From: Rhinopithecus roxellana | Taxonomy: Eukaryota > Chordata > Mammalia > Primates > Cercopithecidae | Direction of reading: 5' to 3' | DNA length: 64,000 nucleotides | NCBI RefSeq assembly: GCF_007565055.1 | Contig: NC_044562.1 | Location: 51,842,250 to 51,906,249, forward strand | Shown: positions 25,080 through 36,320 of the stretch, piece after piece | How the letters are laid out: each line of letters begins with the position of its first letter | Position numbering within the stretch: the stretch's first letter is position 1 | Notes under the pieces: generated by a model | Seen by the model: only the letters and a program-made list of their open reading frames with translations | What the model was told of the DNA's origin: nothing | The model's database searches: none | Made by a program: the position numbers and the translations under genes

Positions 25080-25280
25080 AGTAATAGCCATTGAGCATCC
25101 ACTATGTGCCAGGGATCTTACCTATATTATATCTAATTACAAAGTAATACTGAAGCGTGGGCATTAGTATCCCCATATTATGGGTAAAGAAACTGAATTT
25201 CAGTGAGCTAAAATAAATTTGCTGGGTAGAAGAATTTGGAGTCAAAGCCAGGTCCACTTGATTTCAGCAACTATGCTCTA
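25080..25280 (-). repeat. MIR SINE
   Basis: Antisense MIR: attgagcatccactatgtgc, tatccccatattatgggtaa, agaaactgaatttcagtgag, then gagtcaaagccaggtcc. Confidence 0.8.
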
Positions 25281-25510
25281 GAGTCAGATATTCAATGAAT
25301 AAACAGAATTCTCTACTGTTTAGGGAGTAGTCATTTTGGGAAAGTAAAAATTTAGATAGCTGTCTAAGAAACAAGTCTCAGCCTTCAAAATGATTATATT
25401 TAGTTGTCAGGGAAGTGCAAATTGAAACCACAATGCAATACATTTATATGCCTGCTGAAATGGCTAAATATAGAAGTCAAAAATTTACCCAGGTTGGTGA
25501 GAGTTTAAAG

Positions 25511-25977
25511 CAGAATTTCTCGACTTCACTTTTTTTTTTTTTTTTTTTTTTGAGATGGAGTCTCACTCCATTGCCCAGGCTGGAGTGCAATGGTGCAGTC
25601 TTGTTCCACTGCAATCTCCACCTCCCAGGTTCAAGCAATTCTCCTGCCTCAGCCTCCCGAGTAGCTGGGATTACAGGCACATGCCACCACACCTTGGTAA
25701 TTTTTGTATTTTTAGTAGAGATGAGGTTTCGCTATGTTGGCCAAGCTGGTCTTGAACTCCTGACCTTGTGATCTGCCCACCTCAGCCTCCCAAAATGCTG
25801 GGATTACAGGCATGTTGTTGGGGCCGTTTTGTGCATTGTAAGATGTTGAGCAGCATCACTGGTCTCTACCTACAAGATTCCAGTAGCATCCTTTTAGTTG
25901 TAAAGACCAAAAATGTCCCCAGGGATTGCCAAATGTTCCTGGACATTTGCATAATTATGACCTATTGAGAACCATTG
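25511..25977 (-). mobile_element. MER5A (hAT MITE) inside the L1M, carrying an Alu
   Basis: The left end cagaatttctcgacttcac and the right end attgagaaccattg are the MER5A termini. The interior (tgcattgtaagatgttgagc, cagtagcatcc, accaaaaatgtccccaggga) is resolved after the Alu. The 8-bp flanks gtttaaag (25503-25510) and atttagag (25978-25985) agree at 6 of 8 positions, as expected for an old hAT duplication. About 30 bp of MER5A are missing at the Alu insertion point. Confidence 0.9.
25530..25814 (-). mobile_element. Alu inside MER5A, lacking its 5' end
   Basis: Minus-strand Alu from a 22-base poly(T) through tgagatggagtctcactcca to ggattacaggcatg. The last about 20 bases of the Alu 5' end (gagccaccgcgcccggcc side) are absent, and MER5A sequence resumes directly. 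Confidence 0.97.
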
Positions 25978-26629
25978 ATTTAGAGCAATTGGAACTCTCG
26001 TACATGGTCAATGGGACTGAAAGGAGGTACAACTTGAAAAACTGTTTGTAGTATCTCCTAGAGGTGAACATAGGTATATCCAGAAATTCCAAGCCAAACA
26101 GAAGTAAATACCTACCCCATTGTCATCAAAGACATGTACAACCATGTTCTTAGAGGCACTATTCATAATAACCTCAAACAAAAATACCACCCAAATGTTC
26201 ATCAACAGTAGAATAGATAAGTAAATTGTGTGGCATGCTATACATCAGTGAGAAAGGAGGGACCAAAAATACATGAAACAGTGTGTGCAAATATTACAAA
26301 CACAATACTGAATGGAAGGAGGCAGACAAAAAATATATTGTGTGAGTCCATTTCTTTAGGGTTCAGCAACAGACAACACTAATATAGTGAAAAGTGAAAG
26401 ATTTATATAATCTGAAGAAAAACCAGAGTATACAACACTAATGTAGGACAGTGGTTATCCTTGGAACCACTTAAAATGAACGTGAAAAGTACTTCTAGGG
26501 TGTTGGCAACAAACACTCTGTTTCTTCGATCTGGCTTCTACTTACATGGATGTGTTTAATTTATGAAAATTATTATTTGTGTAGTTTTCAGTATGAATGT
26601 TACACCTTAGTAAAAAGTTAGGGAAAAAA

Positions 26630-27224
26630 CTGGAGCAGATTCTGTTTGGGAGAAGGCACAAACTTCCCAAATTAACCAATTACAAATGAAGCTCCAGGGA
26701 AAACCTTATGGTGGTGTTAGAGTGACATTGAGGAGACGCTTTGTAAATGGCCTTAGTGTGGCGTGGATAGGCTCAAAGGGAATGGATGGTACTTCTTTTC
26801 TGTGTCCTGTCAATGGAAATCTGTCAAAAAATAATAACTGTGGAGAACATTTAAAGCTTGATGGGAAGACATTAATTTTTCAGTCTTCTATGTTTACCCA
26901 GATATCTTCCAAGTTTTATTATTCTACATTGCTAATGAAAGTAATTATATTATCTTGATGAGGTTGAGTTTGAGACAGAAATTCTTTGCACAGAATGACA
27001 CTGATCATGTGAGCCCAGCTGTATTTTTCTATAACACAGCCATTTGTTAATTGTACTACAATTGTTATATGTATATTAGAGACACTCTCACATTAAATAT
27101 TTAGATTGCTTGTTATTGTTATAGTTGGAAAGAATTCATACAATATGCATATTTACTTTAAAATAAGTCACACTCTAATAAATGTTCATTCATAGTTTCA
27201 AACCGTAGGTACATTTTCTTTTAT
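26630..27224. other. Spacer, nothing recognised
   Basis: A 90-codon frame (26686-26958) has no family resemblance and no promoter or splice support. Confidence 0.5.
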
Positions 27225-27530
27225 TTATTTATTTATTTTGAGATAAGGTCTTACTCTGTTACCCAGCCTGGGGTGCAGCAGCATGATCATGACTCACTGC
27301 AACCTTGACTTCCTAGGCAAATTGATCCTCGTGCCTCAGCCTCTCAAGTAGCTGGGACTACAGGTGTGCACCACTATGCCTGGCTAATTAAAAAAAAATA
27401 TTTTTAATTGTAGAAACAGGGTGCCATTATGTTGCCCAAGCTGTTCTTGAACTCCTGGGCTTAAGTGATCCTCTCGTCTCAGCCTCCCAAAGTGCTGGGA
27501 TTACAAGCATGAGCCACCATGTCTGGCCTG
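27225..27530 (-). mobile_element. Old Alu (AluJ-like)
   Basis: A minus-strand Alu, full length but diverged. Its tail is (ATTT)n; it contains tgagataaggtcttactctg, cctcagcctctcaagtagct and gagccaccatgtctggcctg. The middle A-rich region has become taattaaaaaaaaatattttt. Confidence 0.95.
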
Positions 27531-28035
27531 TGCATGCATTTTAAAACAGTAAATTAGTTGAACTGTTCATTATACAATTTTCTTGAAAGTTTTAATACAT
27601 TTTTCTATAAAGTATGCATTTATAAACCATTTTTAGAAGACATCTTATAAAATACCTACTCTGAAGATGGAAAAAAAGCAGTAGAACACATTTGATTTTG
27701 AGCTCTTTATATTAAAATTATTATTCTTACTATTTATTATGAATTGGCTATATAAACTATGTGATATAAATGTCTTTATCATGAAAGAAGAAACATCACA
27801 TTTAATTTGCATTCATATTTTTTACTAATAGACCATATGGTACATATAATTTTAATGTTTCTGACCACTGCACTTGAATGAGATCAATGAGACTGGAGGT
27901 TCATGAATAAAAAGACATTTTGATTTCCCTTATGCCTATGATATACCCAGTGATCCTTCCATTCATTCAGTTGCTATGAATGGAAGAGTCAGCAAACAGG
28001 CATCCAAAGACCCATCAGGAAGTAAGCATGTGGTT
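27531..28035. other. AT-rich spacer, nothing recognised
   Basis: No open frame or repeat I can name. Confidence 0.5.
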
Positions 28036-28039
28036 ATTT

Positions 28040-28250
28040 CATAGCACCTGTAACTTGTTTGAAGCCTTTTTCATGGTTTTTAGCTATACATTTACTATTA
28101 CAATCTGCATAGTGTCTGCCCTCTCCACTAGAATGTATGTTCTGTATTCACAGAATGGAGACTCGGTTTGTACATATTTTATCTCCAATAGTTTGCACAG
28201 TACCTCCTACCTAATAGGTGCTAGATAAATATTTGTCAAATAACAAATAA
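28040..28250 (+). repeat. L2 3' end
   Basis: The sense L2 tail shows the order ccactagaatgtatgttctg, ggagactcggtttgtacata, gcacagtacctcctacctaa, taggtgctagataaatattt. Confidence 0.8.
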
Positions 28251-28634
28251 CATTAAATTTCCTCAGGAGGCTTGGGCCTTATTTAATCGGCTATCTAATT
28301 AAGTTTGTATCCAATATTTGAGATTAATCATTGAAGTCATTATTCCATTCAGGTAGAAATTTCTAGCAGGCTATTCACAGTCTAGGAGTGGAACTGAAGT
28401 GAGAATTAGGAGACATTGAGGAAGGTGCTAGTTGAAGGGGAAAAAGGATTCGATTTTAAGGAAGAGCATGTAAAAGGAGAAGGGAAGAGAACTGAAAAAT
28501 GAATCAAGGGAAATGCCCAGCATTATTAGGAGAGAGAGGAATTATAGGAGAATGAAGAAAGAATGGAGAGTTTCGGAGCAGCAAGTGACCAATAATGAAG
28601 CTGGAGCCCAAGAAGCTACTGTGGAGGAAGAAGA

Positions 28635-28745
28635 CCTGTGGCTCTGGTGAGCTTTACTGGGTCCCTGCTCAGCCACTAGCTGGTGGAACAAATCGCTTCA
28701 CCATACTGAGAATCAGTTTTCTCTCTGCAAAGTGGGTGGATTGGC
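28635..28745 (+). repeat. MIR SINE fragment
   Basis: Sense MIR core: tgctcagccactagctggtg, then aatcgcttcaccat and atcagttttctctctgcaaa. Confidence 0.65.
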
Positions 28746-29119
28746 TTCTAGCAGAGCCCCCAATTTCCTCCTAGTGGATTTTGCAGTCCCTGAATTTTGT
28801 GAAAAGTTTCTGTGGGAGTGAACAAAGGCCATGGTGTTGATGCTTTTTTTGGTAACATTTAAGCCCCACCTTTAAAAGAATGGAAGAAAAGGAGCCGTTT
28901 ATGAACACTGGATAGTGATAGAGAGAGCAGTAGGTGTAGATCATTTATTTAAACAGTTTATGAGAAACTAAGTTGGTAGTACAGAAGACACTGCATGCTA
29001 ATTTAACACGATCTTTTCGGGAAAAAATTAACGTCTTCATTTAGTCCACCCTGTATCACAGGTAGTTACTGCCCAAGGACCCTGAAATATTTAAGGGTCT
29101 GTAGCAGGTGATAGATCAG

Positions 29120-29242
29120 GGCCATGGCTAAGGGATAATCATGATAGTTACCATTTAATAAGCACTTGATATGTGAAGGTACTTTTCATTTGTTATTTAT
29201 GAAATGTATGTCATTCTAGTGAGTATTGCTCATATTTAACAC
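29120..29242 (-). repeat. MIR SINE, left half, split by L1
   Basis: Antisense MIR: taccatttaataagcacttg, atatgtgaaggtact, gtgagtattgctcatattta. It stops at the L1 and continues beyond the second poly(A) at 32302. Confidence 0.75.
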
Positions 29243-31855
29243 AGAAATACAAACTACCATCAGAGAATACTATAAACGCCTCTACGCAAATCAACTAGAA
29301 AATCTAGAAGAAATGGATAATTTCCTGGACACTTACACTCTCCCAAGGCTAAACCAGGAAGAAGTTGAATCCCTGAATAGACCAATAGCAGGCTCTGAAA
29401 TTGAGGCAACAATTAATAGCCTACCCACCAAAAAAAGTCCAGGACCAGATGGATTCACAGCTGAATTCTACCAGAGGTACAAGGAGGAGCTGGTACCATT
29501 CCTTCTGAAACTATTCCAATCAATAGAAAAAGAGGGAATCCTCCCTAACTCATTTTATGAGGCCAACATCATCCTGATACCAAAGCCTGGCAGAGACACA
29601 ACAAAAAAGAGAATTTTAGACCAATATCCCTGATGAACATTGATGCAAAAATCCTCAATAAAATACTGGCAAACCGGATTCAGCAGCACATCAAAAAGCT
29701 TATCCACCATGATCAAGTGGGCTTCATCCCTGGGATGCAAGGCTGGTTCAACATTCGCAAATCAATAAACGTAATCCAGCATATAAACAGAACCAAAGAC
29801 AAGAACCACATGATCATCTCAATAGATGCAGAAAAGGCTTTTGACAAAATTCAACAGCCCTTCATGCTAAAAACGCTCAATAAATTCGGTATTGATGGAA
29901 CGTACCTCAAAATAATAAGAGCTATTTATGACAAACCCACAGCTAATATCATACTGAATGGGCAAAAACTGGAAAAATTCCCTTTGAAAACTGGCACAAG
30001 ACAGGGATGCCCTCTCTCACCACTCCTATTCAACATAGTGTTGGAAGTTCTGGCTAGGGCAATCAGGCAAGAGAAAGAAATCAAGGGTATCCAGTTAGGA
30101 AAAGAAGAAGTCAAATTGTCCCTGTTTGCAGATGACATGATTGTATATTTAGAAAACCCCATCGTCTCAGCCCAAAATCTCCTTAAGCTGATAAGCAACT
30201 TCAGCAAAGTCTCAGGATACAAAATTAATGTGCAAAAATCACAAGCATTCTTATACACCAGCAACAGACAAGCAGAGAGCCAAATCAGGAATGAACTTCC
30301 ATTCACAATTGCTTCAAAGAGAATAAAATACCTAGGAATCCAGCTTACAAGGGATGTAAAGGACCTCTTCAAGGAGAACTACAAACCACTGCTCAGTGAA
30401 ATCAAAGAGGACACAAACAAATGGAAGAACATACCATGCTCATGGATAGGAAGAATCAATATCGTGAAAATGGCCATACTCCCCAAGGTTATTTATAGAT
30501 TCAATGCCATCCCCATCAAGCTACCAATGAGTTTCTTCACAGAATTGGAGAAAACTGCTTTAAAGTTCATATGGAACCAAAAAAGAGCCCGCATTGCCAA
30601 GACAATCCTAAGTCAAAAGGACAAAGCTGGAGGCGTCACGCTACCTGACTTCAAACTATACTACAAGGCTACAGTAACCAAAACAGCATGGTACTGGTAC
30701 CAAAACAGAGATATAGACCAATGGAACAGAACAGAGTCCTCAGAAATAATACCGCACATCTACAGCCATCTGATCTTTGACAAACCTGAGAGAAACAAGA
30801 AATGGGGAAAGGATTCCCTATTTAATAAATGGTGCTGGGAAAATTGGCTAGCCATAAGTAGAAAGCTGAAACTGGATCCTTTCCTTACCCCTTATACGAA
30901 GATTAATTCAAGATGGATTAGAGACTTAAATGTTAGACCTAATACCATAAAAACCCTAGAAGAAAATCTAGGTAGTACCATTCAGGACATAGGCATGGGC
31001 AAGGACTTCATGTCTAAAACACCAAAAGCAACGGCAGCAAAAGCCAAAATTGACAAATGGGATCTAATTAAACTAAAGAGCTTTTGCACAGCAAAAGAAA
31101 CTACCATCAGAGTGAACAGGCAACCTATAGAATGGGAGAAAATTTTTGCAACCTACTCATCTGACAAAGGGCTAATATCCAGAATCTACAAAGAACTCCA
31201 ACAAATATACGAGAAAAAAACAAACAACCCCATCAAAAAGTGGGGAAAGGATATGAACAGACATTTCTCAAAAGAAGATATTCATACAGCCAACAGACAC
31301 ATGAAAAAATGCTCATCATCACTGGCCATCAGAGAAATGCAAATCAAAACCACAATGAGATACCATCTCACACCAGTTAGAATGGCAATCATTAAGAAGT
31401 CAGGAAACAACAGGTGTTGGAGAGGATGTGGAGAAATAGGAACACTTTTACACTGTTGGTGGGATTGTAAACTAGTTCAACCATTATGGAAAACAGTATG
31501 GCAATTCCTCAAGGATCTAGAACTAGATGTACCATATGACCCAGCCATCCCACTACTGGGTATATACCCAAAGGATTATAAATTAGTCTACTACAAAGAC
31601 ACATGTACACGTATGTTTATTGCGGCACTATTCACAATAGCAAAGACTTGGAATCAACCCAAATGTCCATCTGTGACAGACTGGATTAAGAAAATGTGGC
31701 ACATATACACCATGGAATACTATGCAGCCATAAAAAAGGATGAGTTTGCGTCCTTTGTAGGGACATGGATGCAGCTGGAAACCATCATTCTTAGCAAACT
31801 ATCACAAGAAGAGAAAACCAAACACCGCATGTTCTCACTCATAGGTGGGAACTGA
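29234..31855 (+). pseudogene. L1 ORF2 remnant: reverse transcriptase and C-terminal domain, one frameshift
   Basis: ORF2 encodes the LINE-1 endonuclease/reverse transcriptase; here the endonuclease part is gone by truncation. The first frame ends at a TGA at 29631. From about there a second frame stays open for 740 codons to the family's usual C-terminus (HRMFSLIGGN) at 31855. One missing base in the A-rich run near 29601-29608 explains the frame change. The reverse transcriptase FADD motif is at 30125-30136, and the cysteine-rich C-terminal segment (CWRGCG...HCWWDC) is at about 31414-31470. The long open frame points to a fairly recent insertion. With no endonuclease, ORF1 or 5' UTR, the copy cannot move by itself. 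Confidence 0.92.
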
Positions 31856-32301
31856 ACAATGAGATCACTTGGACTCGGGAAGGGGAACATCACACACTGG
31901 GGTCTATCATGGGGAGGGGGGAGGGGGGAGGAGGGAGGGATTGCATTGGGGAGTTATACATGATATAAATGATGAATTGATGGGTGCTGACGAGTTGATG
32001 GGTGCAGCACACCAACATGGCATAAGTATACATATGTAACAAACCTGCACGTTATGCACATGTACCCTAGAACTTAAAGTATAATAAAAAAAAAAAAAAA
32101 AAAAAAAAGAAAACTACAAATTACTTACTTTAGGAAACTATGTAAATAATATATTTGTAAAAACTCATTGTCTTTCTTCAAATACTAATTTTCAGTTCAG
32201 TTACATACTGCCATATTCTTTCAGCTATTTCTTATATGACCTAGTAACACGGAGTAAAAATAAAATAAAACCTGTCAATAAAAAAAAAAAAAAAAAAAAA
32301 A
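29243..32301 (+). mobile_element. 5'-truncated L1PA with candidate 3' transduction
   Basis: A primate-specific LINE-1 truncated within ORF2, with an intact 3' UTR and a 23-base poly(A) at 32086-32108. The 3' UTR G-tract (ggggaggggggagggggg, near 31915-31932) is present. Non-L1 sequence at 32109-32278 follows, with AATAAA at 32259 and 32264 and then a second poly(A) at 32280-32302. Because the interrupted MIR resumes only after the second tail, the L1 and the extra 170 bp appear to have inserted together. The short match agaaat at 29243-29248 and 32302-32307 may be the target duplication, but it also occurs in L1 itself, so the 5' edge is ambiguous. Confidence 0.88.
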
Positions 32302-32420
32302 AGAAATTAAAAGTGAAGCTCAGAAGTGTTAGCTAACTTGTTTAAGGTAATGCAGCTAGAAAGTAGCAGACCCAAGATTCAAAACCACATCTATCAAACT
32401 ACAAAATCCATGGGTAGTCC
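32302..32420 (-). repeat. MIR SINE, right half
   Basis: Continuation of the split MIR: gaagctcagaagtgttagct, aacttgtttaaggtaatgca, gctagaaagtagcagaccca, then gattcaaaaccac. Confidence 0.8.
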
Positions 32421-32996
32421 AGGTATGTCTTATCATTTCCAAATAGCTTGGAGTAATAGTGTGGGAAAATACAAGGTAGGCTTTAGGTAGTACTGCTTTT
32501 TTTTGGCAGATACTTTTAAAAAATAATTTTGCATAAATTGACTGACTAAACTCCAGTGGCTTTTACCAGTGAATAGCCATGTGTGGGGCAGTAGGGGAAG
32601 ATCTCCCTGGTCTACTTTTTATTATCATCATGTGCCAGCAATTCTAAACAGAGTCAGCAATAAAATACTCCTCAAAAGTTCTGTGTTTGTCTAACTCCTA
32701 AAGACTTGCTGTGGATGCAGTTGAGTTTTAATTATCTACTTATCTATATTCATACAGAATATGTATGGATATATAGTGTATGCATACATATATAACATAT
32801 ACATACACATACATATGACTTATTCTTTAAGAAACATTGTATTCTTCATGGGAGAAACTTTCAGGGCATTTCCAATTATTGGCTAGTCTCCCAACGTGTG
32901 AAGACTTAGCAACATACATTTGCTTCAAGAGTAAGTGGTTGATCAAGTTCTGTTTTTTGGTCACTGTGGTAGCATTTGTTGCAAATACACTACTTA
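32421..32996. other. Spacer with a (CATA)n-like stretch
   Basis: The stretch 32750-32818 is an imperfect TA/CATA array (tatgcatacatatataacat). Nothing else is recognised. Confidence 0.55.
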
Positions 32997-33006
32997 AAAG
33001 TATGTT

Positions 33007-33310
33007 GGCCGGGCACGGTGGCTCACATCTGTACTCCCAGCACTTTGGGAGGCCCAGGCTGTGGATCACTTGAGGCCAGGGGTTCAAGACCAGCCTGACC
33101 AACATGGTGAAACCCTGGCTCTACTAAAAATATGAAAATTAGCCAGGTGTGATGGTGGGCACCTGTAGTCCTAGCTACTCCAGAGGATGAATCACTTGAA
33201 CCTGGGAGGTGGAGGTTCCAGTGAGCTGAGATGGTACCAGTGTACTCCAGCCTCGGCAATAGAGTGAGACTCCATCTCAAAAAAAAAATAAAAATAAAAA
33301 AAATAAAAAT
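33007..33310 (+). mobile_element. Alu, full length with clean target duplication
   Basis: A sense Alu starting ggccgggcacggtggctcac and ending in an (AAAAT)n tail. The target duplication aaagtatgtt is perfect, at 32997-33006 and 33311-33320. A short deletion lies near gctactccagaggatgaatc. Confidence 0.98.
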
Positions 33311-33320
33311 AAAGTATGTT

Positions 33321-34495
33321 GAAGGAAAGAAAGCAAAAACTGTACTTAAAGCCAACTCAAATTATCCTGAATAATTATGAACTTTGGAAATGTTTACCAA
33401 GTACAATACACATATATGCTGACTTTTTTTATGAAGATTTTTTAGTAGCATTTTTTTTTCTTGTGACAGAAACATTTGAAAGCTGTTAGAATCAATCTGC
33501 AGAAACAAAGACATGAACGGCATTTAATTATGAAATGGGATTTCATAAATCTCTGCCAAACTTATATTTAAGACATTTCCTATCCACTTTTATATCTATT
33601 GCTTCATGTGAAGAAAATATTTTGAAAGTAAATTGATTAAAACAAACTCTTTGAACTACTCTCAGGGAAAATAGATTGATAAATTTGGCTATACTATCTA
33701 CTGAACATGAATATTTAAAGAAGATCAATTTAGACAACATCATTGAAAAGTACATAGGATTTACAGTTAAAAAACAGAAACTGAAATATTGATTACTGTG
33801 AATTACTGTGACAGAGCAACATGAAGGTATCCCTTTTTGCTTTTGTATAAATAAAATAATTTATTAATATAATTTAAAAAGTCAATGCATTTTTTTAATT
33901 TCTTGTAATATCTGTAGTTTAAAAAAATTATTTGTATTTTCAAACTAGTATACCAGCACAATTTCAACTAAAGAAAATGTTTATTGCCTCCTTTTCTTTT
34001 CTAGCTGTTATTATTATCTCATTTCATGATTATTTCTGATAATAATTTTTTATACATATAAAAGGAATGTTAAAAAATGATCTACTCCAGTATTGAACAT
34101 GATAACTATGCCAGTAGCTAAAACTAAGGTTATTTCTGTAAATCTTCTTGGACAATTATGGGAAATAGCTTCTTATTTCTTTGTGTCCACAAGAGTTCTG
34201 AGCACAGCAGTTAATAATGTGTACTTGTCGAATGAAAGAACAGATAATGAATGAATAATAAGCACATGCCTAAAATGTGTCATGCTTAGTCTGCTAGTAT
34301 TACTGGAAATCTACATATTTTTTACTGTGAGCCAAAAAACCTAAAAAATAGTTGACTGCTAATCAGACCCACAAAACTACTCTGTTAGGTTTATGCTAAA
34401 GATGAGAATGACTAAATAAATATAGTAAATTTCAGAATGCTTAAGCCTTGGTCCCCTAAATATAATCTGTAAAAATGTTTTGTAATTTTAGGCCT
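33321..34495. other. AT-rich spacer, nothing firm
   Basis: A possible L2 tail lies near 34190-34260 (gttctgagcacagcag...aatgaatgaata). No gene-like frame. Confidence 0.45.
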
Positions 34496-34499
34496 GGTT

Positions 34500-34645
34500 T
34501 GAACTTTTATTTCATCTGTTAAATGGGAAGAATAATAATAGAGCTATATATGATTGAAGTGAGAATAAAATAAAGTAATATATAGAAAGTAACAGCAGGC
34601 TCAAAATATTCTAAGCATTTGATAAATGATAGCTGTTTTTATCAA
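34500..34645 (+). repeat. MIR SINE, 3' half
   Basis: Sense MIR: atttcatctgttaaatggga, agaataataatagagctata, aagcatttgataaatgatag. Confidence 0.65.
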
Positions 34646-34769
34646 ATAGGAAATTTAAATTTTTTTGGTAAAATTTCTTTGACCTAAGCTGGATCCATAA
34701 AGCTTTCAAATTGAGGAGAAAATACTTGTAGAACAATATTTTATTCTTTTTATTAGCAATATTTTATTT

Positions 34770-35078
34770 TAAAAATTATTTTTACTTTTAGTTGACAAAT
34801 GATTATTGCATATATTTATGGGATACAATGTGATGCTGTGATATATGTACATAATGTTGAATGATTAAATTTATTTAATTAAGATATCCATCACCTCAAA
34901 TACTTATTTTTTTGTGGTGGGACTATTTGAACTTTACTCTCAGAAATTTAGAAATACACCTTATTAACTACAGTTACCATGCTATGCAGTAGGTCTTAAA
35001 AAAATGTATTCCTTTTGCCTAACTGAAACTTTGTACTCTTTGACCAACATTTTTCCAGCAGCCCCCTCCACCCAATAT
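34770..35078 (-). mobile_element. L1MA/L1PB-like 3' UTR fragment
   Basis: Antisense LINE-1 3' UTR: gttgacaaatgattattgca, tatttatgggatacaatgtg, gatatccatcacctcaaata and tattaactacagttaccatg are in consensus order. Only the terminal about 300 bp are present. Confidence 0.8.
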
Positions 35079-35493
35079 TTTATTCTTAAAATTTTTAGGG
35101 CACAAGGATTTGGTGAGTGTAGTTTTTGACAGAATTAAGTGAAAGCCAGAAATGATGAAAATTGAAGGAATAAAAACCACAGTGGATAAAAGGCGCAAAA
35201 TATCCTATGAGATGCATATTTGTAGTTTCCTGCAAGTGAAGTTTATGTCAGGACCACTTGATAAAATCCTATTCAGAACTTAGCATTGTGAACTACAGTT
35301 CACTGACCCTGGGGGCACCTTGCAGTATTAGACGGCAATAAGCCTCCTTTAGATAGCAGCTGTGTCTTCTTGTTCTCCTTATATAAATGACACCAGAGAA
35401 AGTAGAAGAGTAACAATAAATTTAAATATTTGATTTCCTTTGTATTCCTTGTGTTATCCTTGAGAAGGACTTTGCTGCTGAGTCATATATGTA

Positions 35494-36320
35494 CAATCAC
35501 ATGCTATATAATATTTCAGTCAACCATGGATGGCATATACAATGATAGTGATCCCATAATATTAAAATGGAACTGAAAAATGCTATTGCTTAGTGACATT
35601 GTAGCCATCATATGTGATAGCACAATGCATTACTCACGTGTTTATGGTGATGCTGGTGTAAACAAACCTACTGCACTGCCAGTTGTATAAAAGTAGAGCA
35701 CATATAATTATGGACAGTACATAAAACTTGATAATAAATGACTATGCTACTGATATATGTATTGTTATACTATACTTTTTATTGTTATTTTACAGAGCAT
35801 TCCTTTTACTTATATTTTTAGTAAGTTAACTGTAAAGCAGCCTCATGGAGATCCTTCAGGAGGTATTTCAAAAGAATGCATTGTTAACAAAGGAGATGAC
35901 AGCTCCGTGCGTGGTATTGACCCTGAAGAACCTCCATGGGGACAAGATATGGAGGAGGAAGACAGTGATATTATCCTGATCTTGTGTGGCCCTAGGGTAA
36001 TGTGTGTGTGTATCTTAGTTTTTACGCAAACTGTTTAAAAAGTAAAAACAAAATACAAGTTTTTAAAATAGAGAACATCTTATAGAATAAGGACAGAAAG
36101 AAAGAAAATATTTTTGTACAACGGTACAATGTGTTTTTGCCAAGTGTTACTGCAAAAGAGTCAAAATTTTTTTTCATTTAAAAGTTTATAAAATAAAACA
36201 GTTACAGTAAGAAAGATTTAATTTGTTTATTGAAGAAAGAAACAATTACAAAACAAATTTAGTGTAGCCTAAGTATACAGGGTTTATAAAGTACACAGTA
36301 GTGTGCAATAATGTCCTAGG
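35494..36320 (+). mobile_element. Tigger (Tc1/mariner, pogo-type) deletion copy with transposase tail
   Basis: The element starts after a TA (35492-35493) with caatcacatgctatataata, a degenerate Tigger terminal repeat. It contains an acidic coding-like stretch at about 35830-35990 (residues such as PSGGIS, GDDSSVRG, MEEEDSDI) that looks like the C-terminal end of the transposase. An AT-rich tail follows to gtcctaggcc, where L1 sequence begins. The N-terminal and catalytic part is missing, so it is non-autonomous. The 93-codon frame (35757-36038) is a remnant. Subfamily (Tigger3/4-like) is not certain. Confidence 0.75.

Larger units (their letters stand above)
25408..26625 (+). mobile_element. 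Old L1 (L1M) 3' end, split by MER5A
   Basis: It begins ggaagtgcaaattgaaacca, the end of ORF2, and continues after the interruption with gagcaattggaactctcgta, aaataccacccaaatgttca and the 3' UTR. The reading frame is destroyed. At 25511-25977 it is split by a MER5A, itself split by an Alu; the L1 sequence on the two sides joins up. Confidence 0.85.

Noticed and set aside
25415..25771. 118-codon frame spanning L1M and Alu
   Set aside because: It runs through three nested repeats and has no gene context.
35757..36038. Possible small acidic protein
   Set aside because: It lies inside a Tigger; the acidic stretch is a transposase C-terminal remnant and the N-terminal half of the frame is terminal-repeat-side non-coding sequence.
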